From an uncultured Ruminococcus sp. (GTDB lineage: Bacteria > Bacillota > Clostridia > Oscillospirales > Acutalibacteraceae), in the NCBI GenBank assembly GCA_900543095.1, contig UQQD01000004.1:32837-96836 (forward strand): 64,000 nucleotides of DNA. The letters run 5' to 3'. The notes below the pieces were generated by a model. The model did no database searches and was not told the origin of the DNA. It worked only from the letters and a program-made list of their open reading frames with translations. The position numbers were made by a program, and so were the translations under genes. This document shows positions 34,406-42,973 of the stretch, one piece after another. Positions within the stretch are counted from its first letter, which is position 1. Each line of letters opens with the position of its first letter.

Positions 34406-36244
34406 ATGAATCCAAAAATGTCGGTTCTTCGCAAAAAAGCAATGGCTTTGCCGCTTTTACCGGGGGTATATATTATGCATAACAAAAACGGCGAGATAAT
34501 CTATATCGGCAAGGCAAAAGCACTTAAAAACCGTGTCAGCCAGTATTTCGGCTCTCAAAACAATCACGCCGAAAAGGTGCGTCGAATGGTTGACAACGTG
34601 GATGATTTTGAGTACATCATAACCGACAGCGAATTTGAAGCGCTTATCCTTGAATGCAGTCTTATTAAACAGCACACGCCGAAATACAACATTCTTCTTA
34701 AGGATGACAAGGGCTACAGTTATATAAGAGTGAGCGAGGGCGATTGGAGCAAGATCTCATATGTTTTGCAAAAAAAGGACGACGGCGCAACGTATATCGG
34801 ACCTTACAAAAGCAGTTATTATGTAAAAAGCGCAGTAGAGGCGGCTAACAAAATATTTATGCTCCCGACATGCTCACGGCGTTTTCCGCAGGACTTTCGC
34901 AAAGGCAGACCTTGCCTTAACTATCACATAAAGCAGTGTATGGCTCCCTGTACCGGCAGAGTAAAACTCAAAGATTATCGTGAAAGCGTGCAGCAGGCGC
35001 TTGATTTCTTAAAAGGTGGTTCTTCAAACTCCATAAAGCAGCTTACCGAAGAAATGGAACAGGCGGCTGAAAATCTTGAATTTGAACGTGCGGCAAGAAT
35101 AAGGGATAAGATAAGCGCAGTTAAAAAAATGTCCGACAAACAAAAGGTCGTGTCAAACAAAGTTCTTGATCAGGACATTATTGCGAGCTTTTCAAACGAC
35201 GGCAAGACCTGCTTTCAGGTGTTTCGTTTTGAGGGCGGCAGGTTGTTTGACCGTGAGAGCTTTATTTTTGACAGCGGCGACAGCGATACCGAATCGGAGG
35301 AGTTTATTCTCAGATACTATACGCTCAGAAACGACGTGCCGAAAAATATTGCGCTCGACGCCGCCTTTGACGGGATTGAAAGCGTTGCCGAATGGCTTTC
35401 GCAAAAGAGGGGGAACAAGGTGAACATAACCGTTCCTCAGCGTGGCGAGCAGGCTCGTCTTGTTGCAATGTGCCGCTCAAATGCCGCCGAGACGCTTGCC
35501 CAGAAAAAAGGCGCTACCGTGCGTGAATTCAGCGTTCTTGAAGATTTGCAAAAGCTGCTTGGACTTTCAAAGCTGCCCGAATATATAGAGTGCTACGATA
35601 TTTCAAATCTTGCCGGAACAGAAAATGTTGCCGGAATGATTGTATATAAGAACGGCAAGCCCTATAAATCGGCGTACAAAAAATTTAAGATCAAAGGCTT
35701 TGAGGGACAGGACGACTATGCGTCTATGGCTGAGGTTCTTTCACGGCGGTTTGATGAATATTATAATTCAGACGGCAGCGACGAGGGCTTTGGCAAGCTG
35801 CCGGACCTGATACTGCTTGACGGAGGAAAAGGTCAGGTAAATACAGTTAAGCAGGTTTTGAAAAGTATGCAAATTGACGTACCGCTTTTCGGACTTGTAA
35901 AGGACGACAAGCACCGCACGCGAGCCGTAACGGGCGACGGCGGAGAAATTGCAATAAGTGCAAACCGTGCGCTTTTTACATTCCTGAGCAAGATGCAGGA
36001 CGAGGTTCACCGCTTTGCTGTCGGCTATCATCATGCACGCCGCAAAAAAAGCACATTTAAAAGCTCACTTACCGAGATTGACGGAGTAGGAGCGGTAAGG
36101 GCAAAAAATCTTCTCAAATACTTCCGTACGATAGAGAATATTTCAAAGGCGGATTTGACCGAGCTTAAAAATGCGCCTAAAATGACAAATGATACCGCAC
36201 TTGCGGTTTACAGATATTTCCATACGGATGAGCAGGACAAATGA
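34406..36244 (+). CDS. uvrC: Excinuclease ABC subunit C
   Basis: A 612-residue nuclease making both cuts in nucleotide excision repair. GIY-YIG domain at 10-90 (PGVYIMHNKNGEIIYIGKAK), a Cys cluster (CSRRFP, then CLNYHIKQCMAPC near 175), UvrB-interacting UVR region near 205-240, RNase H-like nuclease with ECYDISNLAG near 395 and DGGKGQ near 473, and C-terminal HhH motifs (EIDGVGAVRAKNLLKYF). ACGGAGGTG precedes ATG by 8 bases. Full family length. Confidence 0.97.
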   Translation: MNPKMSVLRKKAMALPLLPGVYIMHNKNGEIIYIGKAKALKNRVSQYFGSQNNHAEKVRRMVDNVDDFEYIITDSEFEALILECSLIKQHTPKYNILLKDDKGYSYIRVSEGDWSKISYVLQKKDDGATYIGPYKSSYYVKSAVEAANKIFMLPTCSRRFPQDFRKGRPCLNYHIKQCMAPCTGRVKLKDYRESVQQALDFLKGGSSNSIKQLTEEMEQAAENLEFERAARIRDKISAVKKMSDKQKVVSNKVLDQDIIASFSNDGKTCFQVFRFEGGRLFDRESFIFDSGDSDTESEEFILRYYTLRNDVPKNIALDAAFDGIESVAEWLSQKRGNKVNITVPQRGEQARLVAMCRSNAAETLAQKKGATVREFSVLEDLQKLLGLSKLPEYIECYDISNLAGTENVAGMIVYKNGKPYKSAYKKFKIKGFEGQDDYASMAEVLSRRFDEYYNSDGSDEGFGKLPDLILLDGGKGQVNTVKQVLKSMQIDVPLFGLVKDDKHRTRAVTGDGGEIAISANRALFTFLSKMQDEVHRFAVGYHHARRKKSTFKSSLTEIDGVGAVRAKNLLKYFRTIENISKADLTELKNAPKMTNDTALAVYRYFHTDEQDK

Positions 36245-36265
36245 TGATAATTTTTATAAATTTTA

Positions 36266-36294
36266 TTGTAAATTCAGCGCTTATGTGATATACT
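36266..36294 (+). promoter_or_regulatory. Promoter of rsmD-coaD
   Basis: TTGTAA (36266-36271), 17-base spacer, TATACT (36289-36294), 49 bases before the start of rsmD. Confidence 0.6.
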
Positions 36295-36342
36295 GACATA
36301 ATAAAGACAAATGCAGTTAAAACGCTGCCAAAGGAAGATGTT

Positions 36343-36891
36343 ATGCGTGTAATAACCGGTTCGGCGAGAGGCAGACGCCTTGAAACCCTTGAGGGAGACG
36401 ACGTAAGACCGACTGCCGACAGGATTAAAGAAGCTATATTTTCAATAATTCAGTTTGAAACCGAAGGAAGAGTGTTTCTTGACCTTTTTGCGGGTTCGGG
36501 ACAAATGGGAATAGAGGCTTTGAGCCGAGGCGCAAAGCTTGCGTTTTTTGTAGACAATTCCAAAAAATCGCTTGATACCGTAAAGCGCAACCTGAAAACT
36601 ACGGGACTTGAGCTTGGCGCAAAGACCTTTGCAATGGATTATCACAGCTTTCTTGCGATGAATTCCCAAAGCTTTGACATAGCGTTTCTTGATCCGCCGT
36701 ACGGTAAAGGAATTCTGCAAAATGCCCTTGAAATCGTGCCTGAGCATATGAACGACACCGGGATTATTATAGCGGAAAATCCGTTGAATGAAGAAATTTT
36801 GTCGAATTACGAAAATTTTGTACTTGACAGACAGTATCGCTATGGTAAAATAAAAATAAGTACATTCAGACATAAGGATTTTGTACAATGA
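36343..36891 (+). CDS. rsmD: 16S rRNA (guanine-966-N2)-methyltransferase RsmD
   Basis: A 182-residue methyltransferase. Start MRVITGSARGRRL, RPTADRIKEAIFSII, SAM site DLFAGSGQMGIEALSRGA near residue 47 and catalytic LDPPYGKG near 117. It methylates G966 of 16S rRNA. AAGGAAG lies 7 bases before ATG. It overlaps coaD by 4 bases (ATGA), the standard arrangement. Confidence 0.96.
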   Translation: MRVITGSARGRRLETLEGDDVRPTADRIKEAIFSIIQFETEGRVFLDLFAGSGQMGIEALSRGAKLAFFVDNSKKSLDTVKRNLKTTGLELGAKTFAMDYHSFLAMNSQSFDIAFLDPPYGKGILQNALEIVPEHMNDTGIIIAENPLNEEILSNYENFVLDRQYRYGKIKISTFRHKDFVQ

Positions 36892-37385
36892 ATAAAATTG
36901 TAATTTGTCCGGGCAGTTTTGACCCGGTGACCCGCGGCCATGTTGAGATTATAAGACGTGCCGCAAAGATGTTTGACCATGTGATCGTGGCAGTGCTTGT
37001 TAATTCTGCAAAAAAGCCGTGCTTTTCGACTGAGGAGCGTATTGAGCTTCTCGAAAAAGCGGTCGGCGAAATCGAAAATGTAGAGGTATCGAGCTTTGAG
37101 GGGCTTCTTGCAAATTACTGCAAACAGCGAAAAGCCGATGCAGTCGTAAGGGGACTGCGTGCGGTTACAGATTTTGAATATGAATTTCAGATGGCTCTTA
37201 CCAACAAAAAGCTTAATCCGCATCTTGAAACCGTGTTTTTGACGGCTGATGCCGATTCCATGTATTTGAGTTCAAGTATGGTGCGTGAGGTTGCCTCAAT
37301 GGGCGGCGACATAAGCAATTTTGTTCCTGCCTGTATCTGCGACAGAATTTCAGAACATTTTAATAATAAACCAAAGGATATTTAA
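36888..37385 (+). CDS. coaD: Phosphopantetheine adenylyltransferase
   Basis: A 165-residue enzyme of coenzyme A synthesis, forming dephospho-CoA from phosphopantetheine and ATP. It has the nucleotidyltransferase motif CPGSFDPVTRGHVEII near residue 6, RGLRAVTDFEYEFQMALTNK near 91, and the ISSTMVRE-like LSSSMVREVA near 129. Translationally coupled to rsmD through ATGA. Confidence 0.97.
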   Translation: MNKIVICPGSFDPVTRGHVEIIRRAAKMFDHVIVAVLVNSAKKPCFSTEERIELLEKAVGEIENVEVSSFEGLLANYCKQRKADAVVRGLRAVTDFEYEFQMALTNKKLNPHLETVFLTADADSMYLSSSMVREVASMGGDISNFVPACICDRISEHFNNKPKDI

Positions 37386-37397
37386 GGAGTGGAAAAA

Positions 37398-37856
37398 ATG
37401 AAAGTTGATGATTTGATTTTACAGCTTCAGGATGTAATTAACGACGCAAAGTCAATGCCGTTTTCAGGCGGAAAGGTAATGGTCAGCAGTGATGAAATAT
37501 ATGACATTATTGATCAGATCCAGGACGCTATGCCTGCCGAAGTAAGACAGGCAAAGAATATCGTTGCCGACAGAAAGCAGATTCTTGCCGAGGCAAACCG
37601 TGAATCCGAGAACATCATCCGTGCCGCCGAGGAACGCAAAAAAGCTATGCTTAATCAAAGCGAGATCACCCGTGAGGCTCAGGCAAAGGCAAAAGAGATT
37701 GTTGATGACGCAAAGCATAAGTCTGCTGAAATTCGCAGGGCGGCAAATGTTTATGTTGAAAGCATTATCAAACGCACCGAGGAGTGCCTTTCAACTCAGC
37801 TTAGTGAGGTAAGAAAGACGAGATCGAACCTTGCAAATTCACAAAAAGCAAAATAA
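37398..37856 (+). CDS. Coiled-coil protein downstream of coaD
   Basis: A 152-residue soluble protein. ATG 37398 is preferred over GTG 37389 because AAGGAG (37384-37389) then has 8-base spacing. About 15-45 is a short globular start with PFSGGKVMVSSDEIYDIIDQI, followed by a long Ala/Glu/Lys/Arg coiled coil (about 50-135) like an ATP synthase b-subunit stalk, but without a membrane anchor. Genes of this type sit beside rsmD-coaD in many Clostridia and are loosely labelled ATPase or F0 subunit B-like. Function unknown. Confidence 0.8.
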   Translation: MKVDDLILQLQDVINDAKSMPFSGGKVMVSSDEIYDIIDQIQDAMPAEVRQAKNIVADRKQILAEANRESENIIRAAEERKKAMLNQSEITREAQAKAKEIVDDAKHKSAEIRRAANVYVESIIKRTEECLSTQLSEVRKTRSNLANSQKAK

Positions 37857-37907
37857 GACCGATTTGTCGGTGTTGAATACATTTTTACGTTTCAGCAAAC
37901 ACTACAA

Positions 37908-37940
37908 GAGTCTGATGCAAAAGCGTCGGGCTCTTTTTTT
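37908..37940 (+). terminator. Terminator of rsmD-coaD operon
   Basis: An 11-bp stem (GAGTCTGATGC / GCGTCGGGCTC with G-T wobbles) with an AAAA loop, followed by TTTTTTT. Confidence 0.9.
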
Positions 37941-38110
37941 GCTCAGACTATCAAACATATGTTTGTAATTATTTGTAATTTTTTAAGCAAATCTTTGCGG
38001 ATTTCAATTGATATTTTTAGCTGTATTATTCTGCCAACGAAAAATAAATTGAAAAAAGTAAAAAAATCGAAAAATTTGTTATTTTTATTAATAAAGTCGT
38101 AACTTTTGTC

Positions 38111-38139
38111 TTGATTTTTTCATAGTCATAGGTTATAAT
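38111..38139 (+). promoter_or_regulatory. Promoter of the mraZ division cluster
   Basis: TTGATT (38111-38116), 17-base spacer, TATAAT (38134-38139), predicting a transcription start near 38146. The upstream part (37945-38110) is AT-rich with nothing else recognised. Confidence 0.75.
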
Positions 38140-38150
38140 AAAGGCAACAG

Positions 38151-38175
38151 GTGTCATATTGTGTCAATCAGTGAC
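38151..38175 (+). promoter_or_regulatory. Likely MraZ operator: three GTG boxes at 10-bp spacing
   Basis: GTGTC at 38151, GTGTC at 38161 and GTGAC at 38171 repeat exactly every 10 bases, just after the -10 box. MraZ of other bacteria binds short direct repeats at 10-bp intervals in its own promoter (TGGGN boxes in E. coli), so these fit an autoregulatory site. The assignment is by position and spacing, not tested. Confidence 0.6.
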
Positions 38176-38229
38176 TAAAAATCCGATTTATCGGAGGCTT
38201 TTGTACTAATTTTATCGGAGGTGGGCAAA

Positions 38230-38649
38230 ATGTTCTCGGGAATGTCTGATCATTCAGTTGACTCAAAGGGCAGAATCGTTTTGCCCGTGAAATTCAGAGA
38301 AGAGCTCGGCGAAACCTTTTATCTTGCCAAGGGCTTCGGCAATCGCTGTATTCAGGCGATGTCCGTTGAAGAGTTTAACTCAATTTCATCAAAAATACTT
38401 GAATTACCCGCCGATAAGGCAATGGCACTGCAATATACCTTTACCGCAACCGCAGTTGAGGTTTCTCCAAACGCTCAGGGCAGGGTGTTAATTCCGCAGT
38501 CGCTGAGAGAATTTGCAGAAATTGAAAACGACGCTCTTGTAATGGGAATGATAAGAAGGATAGAAATTTGGAGCAAGGCAAGATTCGACGAATATCTCAG
38601 CTCACGGCAAGATACAATAGCCGAGGCGCTGTCGATGCTCAAACTGTAG
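38230..38649 (+). CDS. mraZ: Transcriptional regulator MraZ
   Basis: A 139-residue regulator. ATG 38230 is chosen over GTG 38221 because GGAGGTG at 38217-38223 then has normal spacing; the protein begins MFSGMSDHSVDSKGRI. The duplicated AbrB-like fold shows the two signature strands DSKGRIVLPVKFRE (near residue 12) and NAQGRVLIPQSLREF (near 83). MraZ forms rings and represses its own dcw operon. It leads the division cluster and has three 10-bp-spaced boxes in its promoter. Confidence 0.96.
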   Translation: MFSGMSDHSVDSKGRIVLPVKFREELGETFYLAKGFGNRCIQAMSVEEFNSISSKILELPADKAMALQYTFTATAVEVSPNAQGRVLIPQSLREFAEIENDALVMGMIRRIEIWSKARFDEYLSSRQDTIAEALSMLKL

Positions 38650-38658
38650 GAGGATTTT

Positions 38659-39582
38659 ATGGAATTCTCTCATATTTCGGTTCTTTTGAACGAAGCGGTT
38701 GACGGTCTTGCCGTAAAGGAAAACGGTATTTATGTTGACGGAACGGCAGGCGGAGGGGGTCACAGCAACGAGATACTTAAACGCCTTAAAGGCGGCAAGC
38801 TGATTTCTGTTGACCGTGATCCGGACGCCATTGCCGCACTCACTCAAAGGTTCAAGCGCAATGAAAATTCAATCATAATCAAGGGTAATTTTGCCGATAT
38901 AAAGGAGCTTTTGATGCTCAGGGGGATCGGTGCGGTGGACGGCGTTTTGCTTGATATCGGCGTATCGTCACATCAGCTTGACACCGCGTCAAGAGGATTT
39001 TCGTTTCACGAGGACGCACCTCTTGATATGCGTATGAGCCAAAGCGGAACGACTGCCGAGGAGCTTGTTAATACACTGCCGCTTGATGAACTCAGGCGGA
39101 TTATAAGCGAATACGGCGAAGAAAAATTTGCTTCGTCTATTGCAAAGGGCATTGTAAGCGCAAGGGAGCAGTCGCCGATAAAAACCACGCTTGAGCTTGC
39201 CGAGATAATCAAATCAAATGTTCCGCAAAAAGTGCGGCGCGACGGACATCCGGCACGCAAGACTTTTCAGGCGCTGCGAATTGCCGTAAACGACGAGCTC
39301 GGCGCCCTCAAAAAGGGGCTTGACGGAGCCTTTGAGGTACTTGCAAGCGGCGGCAGGCTGGCGGTTATAACTTTTCATTCCCTTGAGGACAGGATAGTAA
39401 AGCAAAAAATGGCGTCGTGGTGCCAGGGCTGTACATGCCCAAAGGACTTTCCGGTATGCGTGTGCGGAAACAAGCCTAAGGCAAAACTTGTCAATAAAAA
39501 ACCTGTTTGTGCAAATGAAACAGAATTGGCGGAAAACCCAAGGGCGAGAAGTGCAAAGTTGAGAATATGTGAGAAAATATAA
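38659..39582 (+). CDS. rsmH: 16S rRNA (cytosine-1402-N4)-methyltransferase RsmH
   Basis: A 307-residue methyltransferase (formerly MraW). It has HISVLLNEAVDGL at the start, SAM site VDGTAGGGGHS near residue 27, DGVLLDIGVSSHQLD near 95, GFSFHEDAPLDMRM, and the C-terminal TFHSLEDRIVK near 239. A Cys-rich insert near 255-272 (CQGCTCPKDFPVCVCG) is common in this family and may bind metal. AGGAGG is 7 bases before ATG, 9 bases after mraZ. Confidence 0.97.
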   Translation: MEFSHISVLLNEAVDGLAVKENGIYVDGTAGGGGHSNEILKRLKGGKLISVDRDPDAIAALTQRFKRNENSIIIKGNFADIKELLMLRGIGAVDGVLLDIGVSSHQLDTASRGFSFHEDAPLDMRMSQSGTTAEELVNTLPLDELRRIISEYGEEKFASSIAKGIVSAREQSPIKTTLELAEIIKSNVPQKVRRDGHPARKTFQALRIAVNDELGALKKGLDGAFEVLASGGRLAVITFHSLEDRIVKQKMASWCQGCTCPKDFPVCVCGNKPKAKLVNKKPVCANETELAENPRARSAKLRICEKI

Positions 39583-39637
39583 AAAATTTTTGTCAGGCTA
39601 TAGACAAAACGACTTATTTGTAGTAAAATATAACAAA

Positions 39638-39730
39638 GTTGTAAAGAGTGTTACAACTACAATAAATTGTGTTTAGCTTGTGATTAATTACAACATATTC
39701 GGTATATTCCGTAATTTGTTATCAAATTAC
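39638..39730. promoter_or_regulatory. Two perfect inverted repeats in the rsmH-ftsL gap
   Basis: GTTGTAA-agagtg-TTACAAC (39638-39657) and GTAATTTG-TTAT-CAAATTAC (39711-39730) lie in the 278-base AT-rich gap. Both contain the word TTACAA, which also occurs near 39686. They may be protein-binding sites for a secondary ftsL promoter; no convincing -35/-10 pair is seen. Confidence 0.4.
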
Positions 39731-39860
39731 AACTAATTGTGTGTGTATAAATCAAAATAATTGTTAAGATTTTGAAACTTTTTTACTTTATGGAATTATA
39801 AAGCAAAAACAGTGTGTTTTATGAAAATTTCGATACAGAAAGGCACAAGGTGCAAAGCAA

Positions 39861-40415
39861 ATGACGTACAAAAATCAAAACGCCGCTTATGATTTAAGCT
39901 TGTTTGATGATGAAAATTCTTACAACGGAGGTTCGACCGCTCCGAGAAGAAGCGAGCAGGAGGCTCCTAAAAAAGACGGCAGAAAAAAACAAAACAAAAA
40001 AAATAAGGTAGTTAAGCTTCCCGAAGAGGAATTACATAAGATAAGACGCCGCAAACATAATCCTATAAAAATCGCCGTCAGTTCAATAGGTGCGGTTGCG
40101 GTTACGCTTATCGTCGGCGCAATAATCGTCGGTCAGGTACAGCTTACGGAGCTTAACCAGCAGATAATCACGGCACAGCAGACGCTCGAGGATGCCCAGA
40201 GTATATATACTCAAAATGAAATGAAGGTTGAATCGAAGCTTTCAAATGAAGAGATAGAAAAATATGCAACAGATGTGCTTGGTATGACCAAAGCCTCTAA
40301 TGCACAAAAGGAGTTTGTGTCTCTTTCCGGAGGAGACAAAGCAGAGGTATCTGCACAAAAGGATGAAAACATATTTACAAAGTTTATCGAATCCATAACA
40401 AATCTCTGGTCATAA
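39861..40415 (+). CDS. ftsL: FtsL-like cell division protein
   Basis: A 184-residue single-pass membrane protein. A long basic cytoplasmic N terminus (about 1-72, KKDGRKKQNKKNK), one transmembrane helix (about 76-96, ending IIVGQVQL) and an external coiled coil (TELNQQIITAQQTLEDAQSI), then ATDVLGMTKASNAQKEFV. That last element is the DivIC/FtsL-type signature before the penicillin-binding protein. By position and topology it joins FtsQ/DivIB and FtsI at the septum. Sequence similarity in this family is low, so the name rests on topology and place. Confidence 0.85.
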   Translation: MTYKNQNAAYDLSLFDDENSYNGGSTAPRRSEQEAPKKDGRKKQNKKNKVVKLPEEELHKIRRRKHNPIKIAVSSIGAVAVTLIVGAIIVGQVQLTELNQQIITAQQTLEDAQSIYTQNEMKVESKLSNEEIEKYATDVLGMTKASNAQKEFVSLSGGDKAEVSAQKDENIFTKFIESITNLWS

Positions 40416-40540
40416 CATTCATTGAAATTTAATAAATATGTAATGAAAGAATGAGAGTTAAGACTGCGTCTTGACTCTTTTTTCGGTATTTTAAGGAATG
40501 TGGCTTTTTCCTTAACAGAGGCTTATAAAGGAGCTATTTC

Positions 40541-42811
40541 GTGGAAGAAAACAACAATTCGGTTAAAAGAACTAAAAAACGTGCGCCGAAAGGTCCCAAC
40601 CAAAGGCTCAGGCAGCGCACGGGTATACTGATAATAATTATTCTTGTGCTCGGCTTTGGTGCGGCACTCGTCAGACTTTCGTTTTTGACGCTTGTTCAGG
40701 GACGAACTTTGCAGGAAGACGCCGTAGAGCAGCAGCTGAAGGACACTACCTTGCCGGCAAAGCGCGGTATAATTTATGATACAAACGGTAAGGTGCTTGC
40801 CGAAAGCGCTTCGGTATGGCAGGTCGTGCTTGCGCCGATATATCTTGAAAACGACGAACAGCGACAGGCGGTTGCAAAGGGACTTTCCGAGATATTGGAG
40901 CTTGACTATGACAACGTTTATAAAAAGACTCAGCAGCAAAGCTATTATGTTGTCGTAAAACGCAAGATCGAGGTCGAAACCAGAGATAAAATCATTGAGT
41001 TTATTGACGAGCTTGACAAGGATTACAAATGCGGCAACGTTATCGAACTGCTTGACGATTACAAACGCTATTATCCCCACGACAGTCTTGCCGCTTCGGT
41101 AATCGGTTTTGCCGGAAGCGACGAACAGGGTCTTGAGGGCGTTGAATATGAATACGACAGTTATCTGTCGGGAACGCCGGGAAGAATAGTAACCGCCAAA
41201 AACGCAGTTGGCACAAATATGCCGTTTCAGTATGAACAAAACATAGAAGCAGAGGACGGAAAGAATATTTATCTTACTATTGATGAAAATATCCAGTCTA
41301 TCTGCGAAAAATATATGCAGCAGGGAGTTGCCGACAACAACGTACTTAATAAGGGCGTGTGTATTGCAATGGACGTAAACACGGGTGCAATACTTGCAAT
41401 GGTAACTACAGACGGTTATAATCTTAACGACCCATACGAGCTGCCGGAGGATCAGCAGAAAAAAATAGACGCTCTTCCCGAAGACGAACAGTCCAAGGCT
41501 CAGGGCGAGGCGCTTTCGGCAATGTGGCGAAACAAAGCTGTAAGCGATACCTATATGCCGGGTTCTGTATTTAAAATGTGCGTGGCTTCAATGGCTATAG
41601 AGGAAGATAAGGTCAGCGACGACAGCACCTTTACCTGTACGGGTGCAATCAAGGTCGGTGACAAGGTGCTTCACTGTTCAAACACAAGCGGTCACGGAAC
41701 GCAAAACTTTTTGGAGGCGTTGTGCAATTCCTGCAACCCTGCGTTTGTGCAGATAGGTCAGCTTATCGGAATGAATAAATTCCGTGAATACTATGAGGGA
41801 TTCGGATTTTCCGAAAAAACAGGCATAGACCTTCCCGGTGAAGCCGAAGATACATTCTGGGCCGAAGGTACTATGGGCGAGGTCGATCTTGCCGTTGCTT
41901 CTTTCGGACAGAACTTTGCGATTACACCAATCCAGATGATAACTGCCTGTGCGGCGGTTGCAAACGGCGGTTATGTGCTTCAGCCCTACGTTGTTTCAAA
42001 AATAACCGATTCTGACGGCAACGTAGTCAAGAATATGGAGAAGAAAGTTAAACGTCAGGTTATTTCTAAAGAAACATCTGATAAGATGAATGAGATGCTC
42101 GGTTACAATACGCAGACAGCGGGAGCGACCTCAGGCTATGTAACGGGTTATAAGGTTGCAGGAAAAACCGGTACTTCGGAGAAAATCGGCTCAAAATCCG
42201 AAAGCTCTTTCGGAGAGGACTATATTGCTTCATTCTGCGGATATGCGCCGGCTGACGACCCTCAGATAGCAATGCTCGTATTTTTTGATACTCCGTCGGG
42301 CAAGGCATATTACGGTTCACAGGTATCTTCTCCGGTATTTATAAATATTATGTCTGAGGTGCTTCCGTATCTTCAGATAAAAACCGATTATACAGAAGAA
42401 GAGCTTGAATATGTTGATGTTTCGGCAGGCGATTATACGGGAATTTCGGTCAGCGAGGCTCAAACGGCGGTTGAAAAGGACGGATTTACCTACACGGTAA
42501 AGGGAAGCGGAGAAACGGTTATTTCGCAAATTCCTCCCGTATCGTCCAAAATATCAAAGGGCGGAAATATTGTGCTTTATACCGACAGCACAAGCCAGCA
42601 GGAAACGGTAACAGTACCGAATCTTATAGGCTATTCCGCAAGCGAGGTCAACAGCGTTGCAAGCACTTACGGGCTTAACGTAAGCTTTTCGGGAGCGGCA
42701 AGCTCAAACGGAATAAGCTCGTCGCAGGATATTGCCGAGGGCACTTCGATAAGTCCGGGAACGGTTATTACCGTATCGTTTGCATCATCGGATACAACTG
42801 TCAGAGATTAA
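40541..42811 (+). CDS. Class B penicillin-binding protein (FtsI/SpoVD type) with two PASTA domains
   Basis: A 756-residue septal transpeptidase starting at GTG 40541, with AAAGGAG 9 bases before. A Lys-rich cytoplasmic tail, a transmembrane helix (about 27-49), a pedestal domain (LPAKRGIIYDTNGKVLAESASVW), and the transpeptidase with active S342 in PGSVFK, SCN near 397 and KTGTSE near 541. Two PASTA domains follow (about 625-688 and 690-755). PASTA-bearing class B enzymes are either PbpB or the sporulation SpoVD; with only one in the cluster this probably serves vegetative division. It cross-links peptidoglycan outside the membrane. Confidence 0.95.
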   Translation: MEENNNSVKRTKKRAPKGPNQRLRQRTGILIIIILVLGFGAALVRLSFLTLVQGRTLQEDAVEQQLKDTTLPAKRGIIYDTNGKVLAESASVWQVVLAPIYLENDEQRQAVAKGLSEILELDYDNVYKKTQQQSYYVVVKRKIEVETRDKIIEFIDELDKDYKCGNVIELLDDYKRYYPHDSLAASVIGFAGSDEQGLEGVEYEYDSYLSGTPGRIVTAKNAVGTNMPFQYEQNIEAEDGKNIYLTIDENIQSICEKYMQQGVADNNVLNKGVCIAMDVNTGAILAMVTTDGYNLNDPYELPEDQQKKIDALPEDEQSKAQGEALSAMWRNKAVSDTYMPGSVFKMCVASMAIEEDKVSDDSTFTCTGAIKVGDKVLHCSNTSGHGTQNFLEALCNSCNPAFVQIGQLIGMNKFREYYEGFGFSEKTGIDLPGEAEDTFWAEGTMGEVDLAVASFGQNFAITPIQMITACAAVANGGYVLQPYVVSKITDSDGNVVKNMEKKVKRQVISKETSDKMNEMLGYNTQTAGATSGYVTGYKVAGKTGTSEKIGSKSESSFGEDYIASFCGYAPADDPQIAMLVFFDTPSGKAYYGSQVSSPVFINIMSEVLPYLQIKTDYTEEELEYVDVSAGDYTGISVSEAQTAVEKDGFTYTVKGSGETVISQIPPVSSKISKGGNIVLYTDSTSQQETVTVPNLIGYSASEVNSVASTYGLNVSFSGAASSNGISSSQDIAEGTSISPGTVITVSFASSDTTVRD

Positions 42812-42821
42812 CAATAACATA

Positions 42822-42903
42822 GGAGCTGAGCTTCTTTGCACTGCTTGCAATCTGCCGCAAGCTCTGCCTATTGCAAGCAAAGCGCAGCGTTGCTCTGATT
42901 TAA
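42822..42903 (-). repeat. Dispersed intergenic repeat, copy C
   Basis: On the minus strand it begins AAATCAGAGCAACGCT and runs through CTTTGCTTGC, GCAGAGCTTGC, CAGATTGCAAGCAGTGCAAA to AGCTCAGCTCC, matching copies B and F in order. It lies between the PBP gene and mraY. Confidence 0.75.
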
Positions 42904-42973
42904 AATATCGGATAAATATTGATACTTAAGGCAGTTAAAGAATTGCCGCTGAGTACGAAAGGAACGAAATTAT

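Noticed and set aside
40523..41239. Open frame of 238 codons on the minus strand over the PBP start
   Set aside because: Antisense shadow of the PBP gene with no family features or promoter.
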